Shown piece by piece: positions 1 to 8,384 of a DNA stretch of 64,000 bases. The translations under genes and the position numbers were made by a program. The stretch comes from Nitrospiraceae bacterium. Lineage in GTDB: Bacteria > Nitrospirota > Nitrospiria > Nitrospirales > Nitrospiraceae. The stretch lies in assembly GCA_019637075.1 (NCBI GenBank), contig JAHBWI010000005.1, forward strand, positions 1 to 64,000, in the 5' to 3' direction. The notes beneath the pieces were generated by a model. It ran no database searches, was not told the DNA's origin, and saw nothing but the letters and a program-made list of their open reading frames with translations. Within the stretch, counting starts at the first letter, position 1. Every line of letters begins with the position of its first letter.

Positions 1-911
1 CGGACGATGCAATCAAGGAAATGACGCGCTTCGGTCTTCAGCGCCTCAGTGTTATCGAGTTGCGGCGCCCACATGTCGCCGGCGCGGTAGCCCACCAGCA
101 TCTTGTACACGGCCTCGCTGCCGCCCTTTTGGAGCTCCGTCGTCACGCCCTTGTCGTAGACCTTGACCTTTTCGCTGGGCTCCACATCGTCATAGATGAC
201 CATCTTCCGGCTCCCACCGATCAACGTGCGGCGCACCTTGACCGGCGCAAGCCAGTTCACGTGGATGTGGGCGATCAACGATGAGTCGTAGAACAGCGTC
301 AGGTATGCGATGTTTTCCGGCTCTTTCGGAAAATGCCGCATGCCGGTCGCGGAGACAGCCCGGGGGCGCCCCGGCAGAAGGTGTTCCATGATCGAAAGAT
401 CGTGTACGGCCAGATCCCAGAGAACATTCACGTCATGCTGAAAGAGGCCGAGATTCACGCGGACTGAGTCATAGTAATAGAGGTCTCCGACGTCACCCTT
501 GTCGATCAAGTCTTTGATCGCCCGAACGCTGCCGGTATAGACGAAAGTGTGATCGACCATGAGTGTCAGACCCCGTCGGTCGGCTTCTTCGGTCAGCCTG
601 ACGGCCTGTTCCGTCGTCATGGTCAAGGGCTTCTCCACCAACACATGTTTTCCGGCCTGCAGCGCCTGGAGCGCCAGATCGAAGTGGGTGGACACCGGTG
701 TGGCGATCACCACGGCATCCACCGCCGGCGACTTCAGCAGATCTTGAACCCGGGTCGTGACGGTCACGCCGGGATAGCGGGAGGCGGCCAGACTCAGCCG
801 TTCCATCCGAAGGTCACTGACCGCCAACACCCTGGCATCGGGCATCTCATGAAAATTCCTGACCATGTTGGGGCCCCAGTAACCAAATCCGATCACGCCG
901 ATTCCGATCAT
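1..911 (-). CDS. Gfo/Idh/MocA-family nucleotide-sugar dehydrogenase, partial (runs off window start)
   Basis: Reading the minus strand from the ATG at 911 gives about 303 residues open to the window edge. The N-terminus holds a Rossmann dinucleotide-binding loop (IGVIGFGYWG, G-x-G-x-x-G), and near residue 95 is the family EKP motif (VLVEKPLTM) whose lysine is catalytic in relatives. The mid-part (DLAVHDLSIMEHLL) fits the conserved histidine region of WlbA/WbpB-type UDP-sugar 3-dehydrogenases. The start codon lies one base after the stop of the acetyltransferase gene upstream, so the two are co-transcribed. In WlbA-WlbB systems this enzyme oxidises the sugar that a partner aminotransferase and acetyltransferase then modify; that exact substrate is inference. 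The C-terminus is outside the window. Confidence 0.9.
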   Translation of the reverse strand, partial: MIGIGVIGFGYWGPNMVRNFHEMPDARVLAVSDLRMERLSLAASRYPGVTVTTRVQDLLKSPAVDAVVIATPVSTHFDLALQALQAGKHVLVEKPLTMTTEQAVRLTEEADRRGLTLMVDHTFVYTGSVRAIKDLIDKGDVGDLYYYDSVRVNLGLFQHDVNVLWDLAVHDLSIMEHLLPGRPRAVSATGMRHFPKEPENIAYLTLFYDSSLIAHIHVNWLAPVKVRRTLIGGSRKMVIYDDVEPSEKVKVYDKGVTTELQKGGSEAVYKMLVGYRAGDMWAPQLDNTEALKTEARHFLDCIV

Positions 912-912
912 G

Positions 913-1389
913 TCAGGCACTCCTCTGCTTCAAGGCCTCGAATCGCGCCGGCACCCCCAGTACGGTGGTACGAGGCGGGACGTCATGGGTGACGACCGCG
1001 CCGGCTCCGACCAACGCGCCCTCCCCGATCGTAACCCCACACATAATGACTGCTCCGCTGCCGATCGACGCACCCCGCTTGACCAGAATCGGAATGACCG
1101 TCCAGTCGGCTTCCGATTGCAGATGTCCGTCGATACTGGCCTTTGGGTAGCGGTCGTTGATAAACACGACTCCATGTCCCACAAACACATCGTCTTGAAT
1201 CGTGACGCCCTCGCAGATAAAGGTGTGCGAGGAGATCTTGCACCGCTCTCCCACAGACGCATTCTTCTGAATTTCGACGAACGCGCCGATCTTGGTATCT
1301 TTTCCGATCCGGCACCCATACAGGTTCACCAGTTCCGGATGGTGGATCACGACGCTGCTGTCGACCATCACGTTCGGGCTGATAGGCAT
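913..1389 (-). CDS. Left-handed beta-helix (hexapeptide) sugar N-acetyltransferase, WlbB/WbpD-like
   Basis: A 158-residue protein made almost wholly of hexapeptide-repeat turns (for example IGKDTKIGAFVEI and IGSGAVIMCGVTIGEGALVG), the fold of trimeric acyltransferases. The stretch VFVGHGVVFIND is typical of WbpD/WlbB enzymes that N-acetylate 3-amino UDP-sugars using acetyl-CoA. I chose ATG 1389 because the family's N-terminus aligns there and GGGAG precedes it; the open frame continues upstream to 1731 but that part looks non-coding. It is followed after one base by the sugar dehydrogenase, consistent with one glycan pathway. The final product could be O-antigen, capsule or a flagellin glycan. 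A sigma-54-like promoter sits just upstream. Confidence 0.85.
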   Translation of the reverse strand: MPISPNVMVDSSVVIHHPELVNLYGCRIGKDTKIGAFVEIQKNASVGERCKISSHTFICEGVTIQDDVFVGHGVVFINDRYPKASIDGHLQSEADWTVIPILVKRGASIGSGAVIMCGVTIGEGALVGAGAVVTHDVPPRTTVLGVPARFEALKQRSA

Positions 1390-1424
1390 CCTACGACTCC
1401 CGCTTCGTTGCCGCTTGCATGACT

Positions 1425-1440
1425 GGCAAGATACATGCCG
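1425..1440 (-). promoter_or_regulatory. Candidate sigma-54 promoter of the acetyltransferase/dehydrogenase pair
   Basis: The minus strand reads CGGCATGTATCTTGCC. GG and GC are exactly 12 bases apart as in the -24/-12 consensus TGGCAC-N5-TTGCA. The predicted start is about 24 bases before the ATG at 1389, leaving room for the GGGAG ribosome site. The rest of 1390-1606 shows no gene. Confidence 0.5.
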
Positions 1441-1606
1441 GGCGCCATACCGCTCAGGGCGTTGAATTGCCCGGCTCCGGCTGCCTTTCCGCCAATGGCC
1501 GGACACGGAGTCGGCAAGTTCTGCCTGGTACCTAGGAAGATTTGGATCGACGGGGCAAGCGAGACAACGAACACGAGGCGAGGGAGCGTGAAGCAGGATC
1601 AGGAGA

Positions 1607-2329
1607 TCAACGTACGGAGGACGATGCATCGACCGCTCGGCTAGCCCATTGCTCAAGGGTCTTCTGCACCGACGCCCCCCACCCGCGATATTCAATGGAT
1701 TCTTTCCCGTCGAATCGGAACTCCACACCAAGCTCGGTCACGTCGCCGACGGGTGCGATATTTCGTACGATGCCCGCCAAGTTACTGATGTGGCCGATGC
1801 CCAGAACCTCAAACTCCATGCGAAGACACATCCCAGGAAAGAAATCATGGGCGGCACGCTGGAGCGAGATACAACAGCCCGCCGCGCTGAGGTCTCGTAA
1901 CAACCCGCCGATCCGGTCCGGCGTCTCGGAGCGGGGTGTCGGAAGTCCGTCACTCACCCGCGTCAAAACCAACGGCTCGTTCGTGGCAATTCGGCAATGT
2001 TTGCGAAGGGCTACTTCTTCCCGGTTGGTCGGATAGGTCAGGAGAAGAAAGGGAAACGGGACGTGGTGGGTTGAGAGGACCTCGCTCCGGAACCCCACCA
2101 TGCGGCCCTGGTACATATATCTAATGACGCACTGAGATCCGGCTGCGCAAGGCACCGGCTGCCCCAATTGAAAGGGCCACTCGCACATCAACCATGCCCC
2201 TTCCCTCCATCCGAGCAACGATGACCCGTACTGACTGCGGTTATCGGCCCCTGAAAGGTGCATTTGGAGGGGTAGGCCTACCGCCAAAAACGATCCAGCA
2301 GACTGACAGGGAAGACTTGGTTCGCCCAT
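1607..2329 (-). CDS. YcgR-like c-di-GMP receptor (YcgR-type N-domain + PilZ)
   Basis: The protein is 240 residues. Residues about 45-105 resemble the YcgR/PilZN domain (RYMYQGRMVGFRSEVL, FPFLLLTYP), and 106-235 form a PilZ domain with both c-di-GMP-binding motifs intact: R109-x3-R113 (RKHCR) and D146-x-S-x2-G151 (DLSAAG). In enteric bacteria YcgR binds c-di-GMP and slows the flagellar motor; a similar brake role here is inference, supported by the sigma-28-like promoter and by the flagellar locus starting 4 kb away. ATG 2329 has AGAGGA six bases upstream. It is transcribed divergently from the HD-GYP/kinase operon. Confidence 0.85.
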   Translation of the reverse strand: MGEPSLPCQSAGSFLAVGLPLQMHLSGADNRSQYGSSLLGWREGAWLMCEWPFQLGQPVPCAAGSQCVIRYMYQGRMVGFRSEVLSTHHVPFPFLLLTYPTNREEVALRKHCRIATNEPLVLTRVSDGLPTPRSETPDRIGGLLRDLSAAGCCISLQRAAHDFFPGMCLRMEFEVLGIGHISNLAGIVRNIAPVGDVTELGVEFRFDGKESIEYRGWGASVQKTLEQWASRAVDASSSVR

Positions 2330-2377
2330 AACGTCCTCTGTTGGCCAAGAATGTGCAGCAACAGGCTCTTATGAGTC

Positions 2378-2405
2378 GTATCGGCATCTATCTGGAAAAC
2401 CTTAA
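2378..2405 (-). promoter_or_regulatory. Sigma-28 (FliA)-like promoter of the PilZ gene
   Basis: On the minus strand TTAAGGTT, 12 bases, then GCCGATAC. The bacterial flagellar sigma consensus is TAAAGTTT-N11-GCCGATAA; here the gap is 12, as in the other four sites of this window. The expected start is about 40 bases before the ATG at 2329. Confidence 0.7.
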
Positions 2406-2431
2406 GCTCCCCTGTAGGCAACAGACCGGAT

Positions 2432-2459
2432 TTAAGCGGATTCCACCAACAACCGATAT
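2432..2459 (+). promoter_or_regulatory. Sigma-28 (FliA)-like promoter of the HD-GYP/hybrid kinase operon
   Basis: On the plus strand TTAAGCGG, 12 bases, then ACCGATAT. It lies back to back with the PilZ-gene promoter, 26 bases away, so one short intergenic region drives two c-di-GMP genes in opposite directions. The -10 box ends 65 bases before the ATG at 2525. Confidence 0.6.
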
Positions 2460-2524
2460 CGTTGAGCGACGCGTATCACCTGCTGTCGACGACTGCTACT
2501 CACCCTGACGCCTGTATAGGAGCC

Positions 2525-3763
2525 ATGGCCAGCACAAAGCGAATCACCATCGACCAGCTCAAGCCCGGCATGTTCGTCGTGGCGATGGATCAGCCGTGGT
2601 ACCGAACCCCGTTTCTTTTTCACAAACGCCTGATCGCCGGCCCCGACGACATCGACCAAATGCGTCGGCACGGCATCCATGAAATCACCATCGACATCGA
2701 AAAGGGACTCGACCTCGACGCCACGCCTGTGGCGGTAGTCACCCCTTCCTCACCGGCGCCCGTCGCCCCGGCCGAGCAACCACCGCAGACGCATCAAGCT
2801 TCACCGACAGCCATGGAAGCCGCCCAAGTTTCGTATCGTGAGGCCACGGCGGCCATGGAACGCATTTTCGCTGAGCTCGAGGCAGGGCATGCGCCGAATA
2901 TTGAGGCCGTCAAATCCGTCGTGGCGAAGGTCATGGATCAGATCCTCCTCCACCAGGAATCCATGCTGGCTCAGTTTTGCGTGCAGAAGATGCGCCGCTT
3001 CGATCGCACGTTGGCCAGTCACGGCTTGGACGTGTGCGTGCTGTCCTTGATCGTCGCGCACGAATATGGGCTCAAAGAGACGGAGCAAGACCAACTCGGC
3101 ATGGGCGCCATGCTGCATGACGTCGGATACGTGCGCCTGCCGCGCAATCTCTACCGGAAAGCCGGGTTGCTCAGCCCACAAGAGAACTCCTTGATGAAGC
3201 AACATCCGCAACTGTCCATCGCCGTCATGGCCGAAGCCGGCGATGTACCGGACCTCACGCGCCAAATCATTTCCCAACACCACGAACATGAGAACGGCAG
3301 CGGCTATCCGAACAAGCTCAACGGCGCAGCCGTTTCGCCGCTGGCTCAAATCGTGGGATTGGTCGATACGTACGACGGAATGGTGAGCTTTCGAAACGGC
3401 CGCCCGCCGCTCCTGCCCCACGATGCGATTCGACAGCTGTTCGTCCTCGGCGAGAAAGGCCGATTCGACAAAGCCCTGATCGAAGTGGCCATTAAGGCCT
3501 TAGGCGTCTATCCGATCGGCAGCCTGATCAAATTAAACACGGGCGAGTCCGCCGTCGTGGTGGGCCTCAACCATGAACACCGGCTCAAGCCGCGCATCCG
3601 GATCATCACGGACCAGAAGGGGCAGGCATGCATCGAGCCTATCGACGTGGACCTCTCGACGCAGAACGGCCAGCAACCGCAACGGACCATCCTGCGCGCG
3701 CTCGACCCCAAACAAGAGCACGTGAACGTCCCGGCCTACCTTGAAGCGGCAGCGGGACACTGA
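2525..3763 (+). CDS. HD-GYP domain protein (probable c-di-GMP phosphodiesterase family)
   Basis: The protein is 412 residues from ATG 2525 (TAGGAG just upstream); the frame is open from 2462 but the family N-terminus MASTKRITIDQLKPGMFV begins here. Residues 1-75 match DUF3391, a common leader of HD-GYP proteins; a Pro/Ala-rich linker follows; about 120-330 is the HD-GYP domain with MLHDVGY and HHEHENGSGYP. The HD and GYP signatures are present, but the lysine usual after HD-x-G is tyrosine, so activity is not certain. Family members hydrolyse c-di-GMP. The kinase gene follows after 6 bases. Confidence 0.85.
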   Translation: MASTKRITIDQLKPGMFVVAMDQPWYRTPFLFHKRLIAGPDDIDQMRRHGIHEITIDIEKGLDLDATPVAVVTPSSPAPVAPAEQPPQTHQASPTAMEAAQVSYREATAAMERIFAELEAGHAPNIEAVKSVVAKVMDQILLHQESMLAQFCVQKMRRFDRTLASHGLDVCVLSLIVAHEYGLKETEQDQLGMGAMLHDVGYVRLPRNLYRKAGLLSPQENSLMKQHPQLSIAVMAEAGDVPDLTRQIISQHHEHENGSGYPNKLNGAAVSPLAQIVGLVDTYDGMVSFRNGRPPLLPHDAIRQLFVLGEKGRFDKALIEVAIKALGVYPIGSLIKLNTGESAVVVGLNHEHRLKPRIRIITDQKGQACIEPIDVDLSTQNGQQPQRTILRALDPKQEHVNVPAYLEAAAGH

Positions 3764-3769
3764 ACCACC

Positions 3770-6598
3770 GTGAAACATTCAGCATCGCCTCGACGTCGCA
3801 AGAACCCGAATCAAGGGCACAGCCCGTTTGATTCGGACTCCATGTCCGGATTGTTGTGGAATGCACTCCCTCTGGGCATCTGCCTGCTGGGAGCAGACCA
3901 ACGGATCCTCTTTGCCAACCGGGAAGCCGCCAGACTGTTGGCAACGCCGGCCAAAGCCTGCCTCGGTAAAACCCTCGCCGACCTTCTCGGCCTCGAGCTC
4001 GTGCCCACGTCGTCGCTTCGATCAGCGGGAATCTGGCGAATCCCCGACCCGCCCCACGCCGATGCCCAACACCCGGCCGCGGCCTCACCGGCCTCCGCCA
4101 TAGAATGGATGCACCTGCGCTTGTCCGGAGTGCCTGAGGTGTCCGGACTCCTCACCCTGCGGGATGTCTCGCGAGAAGTGGCGCTCGAACAGGACCGCAA
4201 TCGGCTGACTTCCGTCGCCGAGGAAAGTCCCTATCCCATCGTCGAACTCGACACCGACTGCACCATGCTCTACGTAAACCCTGCGATGGTCGAGGTGCTC
4301 TGTCGCTTCGGGTACGACGAACACGGCACACCGGACATCCTCCCGGACAACCTTTCTGAATTGGTGCCGGCATGCCTCCGCGAGGGCCGCCCCATTTCCT
4401 CCCAAGTCGTCGTACGCGGGAGCGCCTGCTATGCCTGGACCCTTTGCCCCGTGCCGACGCATCAGCTGGTCAGGGCCTATGCCATCGACCTCAGCGAAGT
4501 TCACGCCACCCACAAGGCCTTGAACGACACGGCCGATCACCTGCGAGAGAGCAACCGTCAACTCGACCAAGCGCTGCAACAGGCTCAGGCAGCGACCCGG
4601 GTAAAGTCCACCTTCCTGGCCACGGTCAGTCACGAACTGCGCACACCGATGAACGGTGTGATCGGCATGACCAGTCTGCTGCTGGATACACCTCTGTCGG
4701 AAGAACAGCGTTCGTTCGTTCAAACGATCCAACAGTGCGGGGAGACGCAGCTGACTCTGATCAACGATGTGTTGGAATGCAGCAAGATCGAGGCAGGCAA
4801 ACTCGAGTTGGAGCATCTCGACTTTCAACTTCGAACCACGGTGGAAGACGTCCTCTCCCAATTTGCCGAACGGGCCCAGGCCAAGGGGCTCGAAATCACC
4901 GGTCTGGTGCATGCCGCGGTGCCGAATGCGCTCCGGGGCGATCCCGCCCGGCTTCGACAGGTGCTGACCAACTTCATGGGCAACGCCATCAAATTCACGG
5001 AGCGAGGCGAGGTCACGCTCCAGGCCTTCTTGGAATCTGAGACCCCCGACGGCGTGGTCATCCGATTTGAAGTGACCGACACCGGAATCGGCATCAACGA
5101 GGAGAATCAGACCAGGCTCTTCCAGCCCTTCACGCAGGCCGATAGTTCGACGACGCGCAAATACGGCGGCACCGGTCTCGGACTTGCGATCTCAAAGCAG
5201 CTGATCGAGCTGATGGGCGGTCAGGTCGGCCTGAAGAGCCGGGTCGGACATGGCACCACGTTTTGGTGCACGGCCAAATTCACCAAGCAACCGGTCTGCC
5301 AGCCGGCGATCATCCCCAACGCCGAACTGAGCGCTCGCCGAGTGCTGATCGTCGACGACAACGAATCCAACCGAACGATTCTCCATCATCTGGTGTCCGG
5401 TTGGGGTATGAAAGACGACCAGGCCCAGAACGCCGAACAGGCCGTGACGATGGTGCGCGCCGCGGCTGCAGCAGGTACGCCCTACGACGTCGCCGTGTTG
5501 GATATGTTGATGCCGGGGAAAGACGGCCTGCAACTGGCACGGGAGCTGAAAGCCCAGCCTGAATCCGCCGGGCTCCGGCTGGTCGTCCTGACGTCGCTCA
5601 TTCAGCCGGGCCATGCCGAACAGGCCCGGCGTGCCGGCTTCGATGCCTACCTGACGAAACCGGTTCGGCACGACACGCTGCAGAATTGCCTTCGAGCCGT
5701 GTTCGGGCTGCAGGCCCCGGCTCCGCCCCCGTCAAAGACCACAGGCCCTCTCCCATCGACGGTGCCGCCCCTCATCACGCGGCATACTCTGGCGGAACAA
5801 GTGTCTCGGCCTCGCATCCTCGTCGCCGAAGACAATCTGGTCAATCAAAAATTGGCCGTCCGCATGTTGGAGCGGTTGGGATACCAGGCTGATATCGTCG
5901 GAAACGGTGAGGAAGCCTTGGGAGCATTGGAACGAGCGCAGTACAGCGCCATCGTGATGGATTGCCAGATGCCGGTCATGGACGGGTACGAGGCCGCGCG
6001 CCGCATTCGTGAGCAGGAGCTGCGATCGGACCAGCAGGCTCAACGCCCGCACATCCCAATCATCGCCTTAACGGCCAACGCCATGCAGGGTGATCGCGAG
6101 CGCTGCAAAGCCGCCGGGATGGATGACTACCTGTCGAAACCCGTCAAAACCGATGACCTTGGGCATATCCTCGCGCGTTGGGTGGTATTGAGCCCCGGCA
6201 CCCCGGCTAAGCCAGGAGCTGCCGCCAGAGCGGTGAAGAGCAGTTACTCGGCGGTCTTCGATGCCACGACCATGTTGGCCAACCTCGGCGGTGACACCGA
6301 CCTGTTCGAGCAACTCCTTCGTCTTTTCCTCGATCGCCAGTCGATGATGATGGCCGAGATCCGGACCGCAGTGGAACGCGCGGATGCTTCCCTATTGGAA
6401 CGCGCCGCCCACACCATGAAGGGCACTGCAGCCAACCTCTGCGCGCCCGATGTCGTGCTGGTCGCCAGTCAATTGGAGGCGATCGGCCGACTAGGCTCGC
6501 TCACCGATGCCGCCGGACTGTACAGTCAACTCGACCGGCGCGTGCGACAGCTCGTCGACGTGATTCACCGCCACATGGCCATGCCGAAGACGGCCTAG
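3770..6598 (+). CDS. Soluble hybrid sensor kinase: PAS-PAS-HisKA-HATPase-REC-REC-HPt
   Basis: The protein is 942 residues from GTG 3770. Two PAS-like regions (about 25-135 and 140-245) and a coiled coil precede HisKA with H288 ([10 protein letters not shown]), the HATPase domain (NAIKFT, DTGIGI, GTGLGL), receiver 1 with D578 (VLDMLMP), receiver 2 with D731 (VMDCQMP) and a C-terminal HPt with H881 ([12 protein letters not shown]). This is a full BarA-like phosphorelay in one chain. No membrane segment is visible, so it should sense a cytoplasmic cue. It is translationally close to the HD-GYP gene, under a flagellar-type promoter. No free response regulator sits next to it; its output is unknown. 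Confidence 0.9.
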   Translation: MKHSASPRRRKNPNQGHSPFDSDSMSGLLWNALPLGICLLGADQRILFANREAARLLATPAKACLGKTLADLLGLELVPTSSLRSAGIWRIPDPPHADAQHPAAASPASAIEWMHLRLSGVPEVSGLLTLRDVSREVALEQDRNRLTSVAEESPYPIVELDTDCTMLYVNPAMVEVLCRFGYDEHGTPDILPDNLSELVPACLREGRPISSQVVVRGSACYAWTLCPVPTHQLVRAYAIDLSEVHATHKALNDTADHLRESNRQLDQALQQAQAATRVKSTFLATVSHELRTPMNGVIGMTSLLLDTPLSEEQRSFVQTIQQCGETQLTLINDVLECSKIEAGKLELEHLDFQLRTTVEDVLSQFAERAQAKGLEITGLVHAAVPNALRGDPARLRQVLTNFMGNAIKFTERGEVTLQAFLESETPDGVVIRFEVTDTGIGINEENQTRLFQPFTQADSSTTRKYGGTGLGLAISKQLIELMGGQVGLKSRVGHGTTFWCTAKFTKQPVCQPAIIPNAELSARRVLIVDDNESNRTILHHLVSGWGMKDDQAQNAEQAVTMVRAAAAAGTPYDVAVLDMLMPGKDGLQLARELKAQPESAGLRLVVLTSLIQPGHAEQARRAGFDAYLTKPVRHDTLQNCLRAVFGLQAPAPPPSKTTGPLPSTVPPLITRHTLAEQVSRPRILVAEDNLVNQKLAVRMLERLGYQADIVGNGEEALGALERAQYSAIVMDCQMPVMDGYEAARRIREQELRSDQQAQRPHIPIIALTANAMQGDRERCKAAGMDDYLSKPVKTDDLGHILARWVVLSPGTPAKPGAAARAVKSSYSAVFDATTMLANLGGDTDLFEQLLRLFLDRQSMMMAEIRTAVERADASLLERAAHTMKGTAANLCAPDVVLVASQLEAIGRLGSLTDAAGLYSQLDRRVRQLVDVIHRHMAMPKTA

Positions 6599-6600
6599 TC

Positions 6601-6619
6601 CCGCGCAGGATTCTCGCGG
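6601..6619. terminator. Weak hairpin between convergent kinase and fliW genes
   Basis: CCGCG and CGCGG flank a 9-base loop just after the kinase stop codon. There is no T-run on either side, so termination is only a suggestion from its position between converging genes. Confidence 0.25.
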
Positions 6620-6662
6620 ACCAAGCAGCGGTCGCCTTCGTCAATTCAGGATTGCAATCAAC

Positions 6663-7139
6663 TCAGCAGGCGGAGGTCTGGAGCGGAACGGTCGGCGCAG
6701 CCGGCCGTGCGGATGGGGACTCGAAGAGCGGATAGCGTGTGGGAATGTCGTCGGGGAGAACCAACTGTTTGCACCGGCGGGTTCGATGATTCATGACCAA
6801 CGGGCCGCGGAGATTGGCAGTCACTCTGGTGGGATCTTCTGACGGGATGGTCAAAATGGTGACGACCGAGACAGCATCGTCTTCTCGTCCGTCCAATTCC
6901 CGTATCGCATCCTGCGTCAACTCCACCTGGTAATCCGGCTTGAACAACACCGGATCCAGGACGACGAACGCCAGTTCAGGATTCTCGACACACTGCAACC
7001 ACTTGATCGGTGCATCGGTATCATGATCGAGCAGGACATATCGGGTCCATTCGGGAAAGCCGAGAATCCCGGCCGGAAAAGTCAGCAACGTCTCGTCCTT
7101 GACCTCGAGCGCCCCGAAGCGTGTCGTACTAAACTTCAC
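6663..7139 (-). CDS. fliW: Flagellar assembly factor FliW
   Basis: The protein is 158 residues, the usual FliW size, with the hallmark GILGFPEW near residue 25 and the conserved core YVLLDHD...WLQCVENPELAFVVLDP. FliW binds CsrA allosterically and is released when flagellin accumulates, coupling CsrA repression to flagellin level. It lies 9 bases after csrA, the standard pairing for this switch. The extra C-terminal tail after residue 140 (Ser/Pro/Ala-rich) is not typical. Flagellin itself, the third partner, is not in the window. Confidence 0.95.
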   Translation of the reverse strand: MKFSTTRFGALEVKDETLLTFPAGILGFPEWTRYVLLDHDTDAPIKWLQCVENPELAFVVLDPVLFKPDYQVELTQDAIRELDGREDDAVSVVTILTIPSEDPTRVTANLRGPLVMNHRTRRCKQLVLPDDIPTRYPLFESPSARPAAPTVPLQTSAC

Positions 7140-7148
7140 AAGCGCCTC

Positions 7149-7394
7149 CTATCTTCCCCGCCGGCCGTTTCGCGTGCCGAGCTGGCGGAACGCATCGAGC
7201 GGAATGGCGCCGGTCTCAGCAGCCACCTTATTCTCTTCCTGGATACGAGCGTGGACTTCATCTCGATGCACTTCCACGTTGGAGGGCGCCTCGATGCCGA
7301 GACGGACCTGACCTCCCTTGATGCCAAGGACCACGATCCGAACGTTGGGGCCTATCGTGACGCCTTCTCCTCGACGTCTGGTCAACACAAGCAT
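7149..7394 (-). CDS. csrA: Carbon storage/translational regulator CsrA
   Basis: The protein is 81 residues. The N-terminus MLVLTRRRGEGVTIG and the following VLGIKGGQVRLGIEAP are canonical for CsrA, including the RNA-binding N-terminal strand and the core EVHRDEV. CsrA dimers bind GGA motifs in mRNA leaders; in the CsrA-FliW branch the main target is flagellin mRNA. It is longer than E. coli CsrA (61 residues) by a C-terminal extension, as is usual for FliW-regulated homologues. A sigma-28-like promoter of its own lies upstream, so it need not depend only on read-through from flgL. Confidence 0.97.
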   Translation of the reverse strand: MLVLTRRRGEGVTIGPNVRIVVLGIKGGQVRLGIEAPSNVEVHRDEVHARIQEENKVAAETGAIPLDAFRQLGTRNGRRGR

Positions 7395-7432
7395 GGTAGC
7401 CTTCCTTGGCGAGTGGACAGATCCTTGAATGA

Positions 7433-7460
7433 GTATCGGTCGCCAAGGAACACGACTTGA
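7433..7460 (-). promoter_or_regulatory. Sigma-28 (FliA)-like promoter of csrA-fliW
   Basis: On the minus strand TCAAGTCG, 12 bases, ACCGATAC, located in the short gap between the flgL stop and csrA. Start expected about 30 bases before the csrA ATG. Same spacing and box as the flgM site. Confidence 0.6.
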
Positions 7461-7467
7461 GACGAAT

Positions 7468-8358
7468 CTACTTGAGGTAATTCAGCAAGGACTGGTCAAA
7501 AATTCTCGAAAACGCCTCGCTGGAGGCCTGGACGGCGACCTCCTGCAACCGCAACTGGGTAATCGCGGTGGCGAGGTCCGCGTCCTGATTATTGGAAATC
7601 GACTGCGTAATCGTCAGCGTCGCCGTGTCCAGCGCGTCCTTCGTGACCTGCAGCCGGTTTCCCACCCCTCCGATCGTCCCCTGGGCATCGTTCAACTGCG
7701 AGGTCGCCAAATCCAGATTGCCCAACTGCGTCTGGACGCCGGTTCGGTCGTTGCTCTCGAGCGCGGTCAGCAGATCGCGGACCGTATTGAACACATTCGT
7801 CGTCGCTCCGCTGAACACCGTGTTCCCGGGAATCAGAATCTGGACCGTTTGATTTTCACTCACGGCAATAGATTGCGTTTCGCTGTTTCCCGCATAGGCC
7901 ACGGTATCGCCGGTCGTAATCGAATAGGGCCGCACATCGGTCTTGGTCCCCGCAAAAATCGACTGCCCGCCGACCTCGGTGTTGGCAACTTGCATCAGCT
8001 GCCGATCGAGCTGGCGTACTTCCTGCGCAATCGACACTCTCCCCTGCGCCGAGGTGGTATCGCTCGCGCCTTGAATCGTCAACTCGCGTATGCGCGCCAC
8101 CAAATCCTGCGCCTGGGAAACCGCTTTGTCGGCGGCATCGATTCGGGCTTGCCCGAACTCGATGTTCCGAATCCACTGTTGCGTTTGCGATAAGGCCGAC
8201 TTGTCGAGCACGATCTCGCCGAATGCCATGGGATCATCCGAGGGGCGCTCGACCCGCTTTTGGCTTGAGATCTGCTCTTGACTATCCATGATCTGCGATC
8301 TGGTGCGCTGCAGGTTCCCCAGCAACGTGCCGTAGAGTTGTAGATCGGCCACTCTCAT
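7468..8358 (-). CDS. flgL: Flagellar hook-associated protein 3 (hook-filament junction)
   Basis: The protein is 296 residues with the flagellin-like N-terminal helix (LQLYGTLLGNLQRTRSQIMDSQEQISSQKRVERPSDDP) and the matching C-terminal helix (DLATAITQLRLQEVAVQASSEAFSRIF). FlgL joins the FlgK ring to the filament and is secreted by the type III export gate. It is close to the E. coli length (317). It follows flgK by 26 bases in the flgM-flgN-flgK-flgL block, a late-gene arrangement behind a sigma-28-like promoter. Flagellin shares this fold, but adjacency to flgK and size favour FlgL. Confidence 0.93.
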   Translation of the reverse strand: MRVADLQLYGTLLGNLQRTRSQIMDSQEQISSQKRVERPSDDPMAFGEIVLDKSALSQTQQWIRNIEFGQARIDAADKAVSQAQDLVARIRELTIQGASDTTSAQGRVSIAQEVRQLDRQLMQVANTEVGGQSIFAGTKTDVRPYSITTGDTVAYAGNSETQSIAVSENQTVQILIPGNTVFSGATTNVFNTVRDLLTALESNDRTGVQTQLGNLDLATSQLNDAQGTIGGVGNRLQVTKDALDTATLTITQSISNNQDADLATAITQLRLQEVAVQASSEAFSRIFDQSLLNYLK

Positions 8359-8384
8359 GACGACAAGTCTCCTGTCATTTCAGC

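Noticed and set aside
913-1731. Longer 272-residue reading of the acetyltransferase
   Set aside because: The first 114 residues show no family similarity and run across the candidate promoter; ATG 1389 matches the family start.
5141-5152. GCCGATAG inside the hybrid kinase as a sigma-28 -10 box
   Set aside because: No -35 box at the 12-base spacing and it lies within coding sequence.
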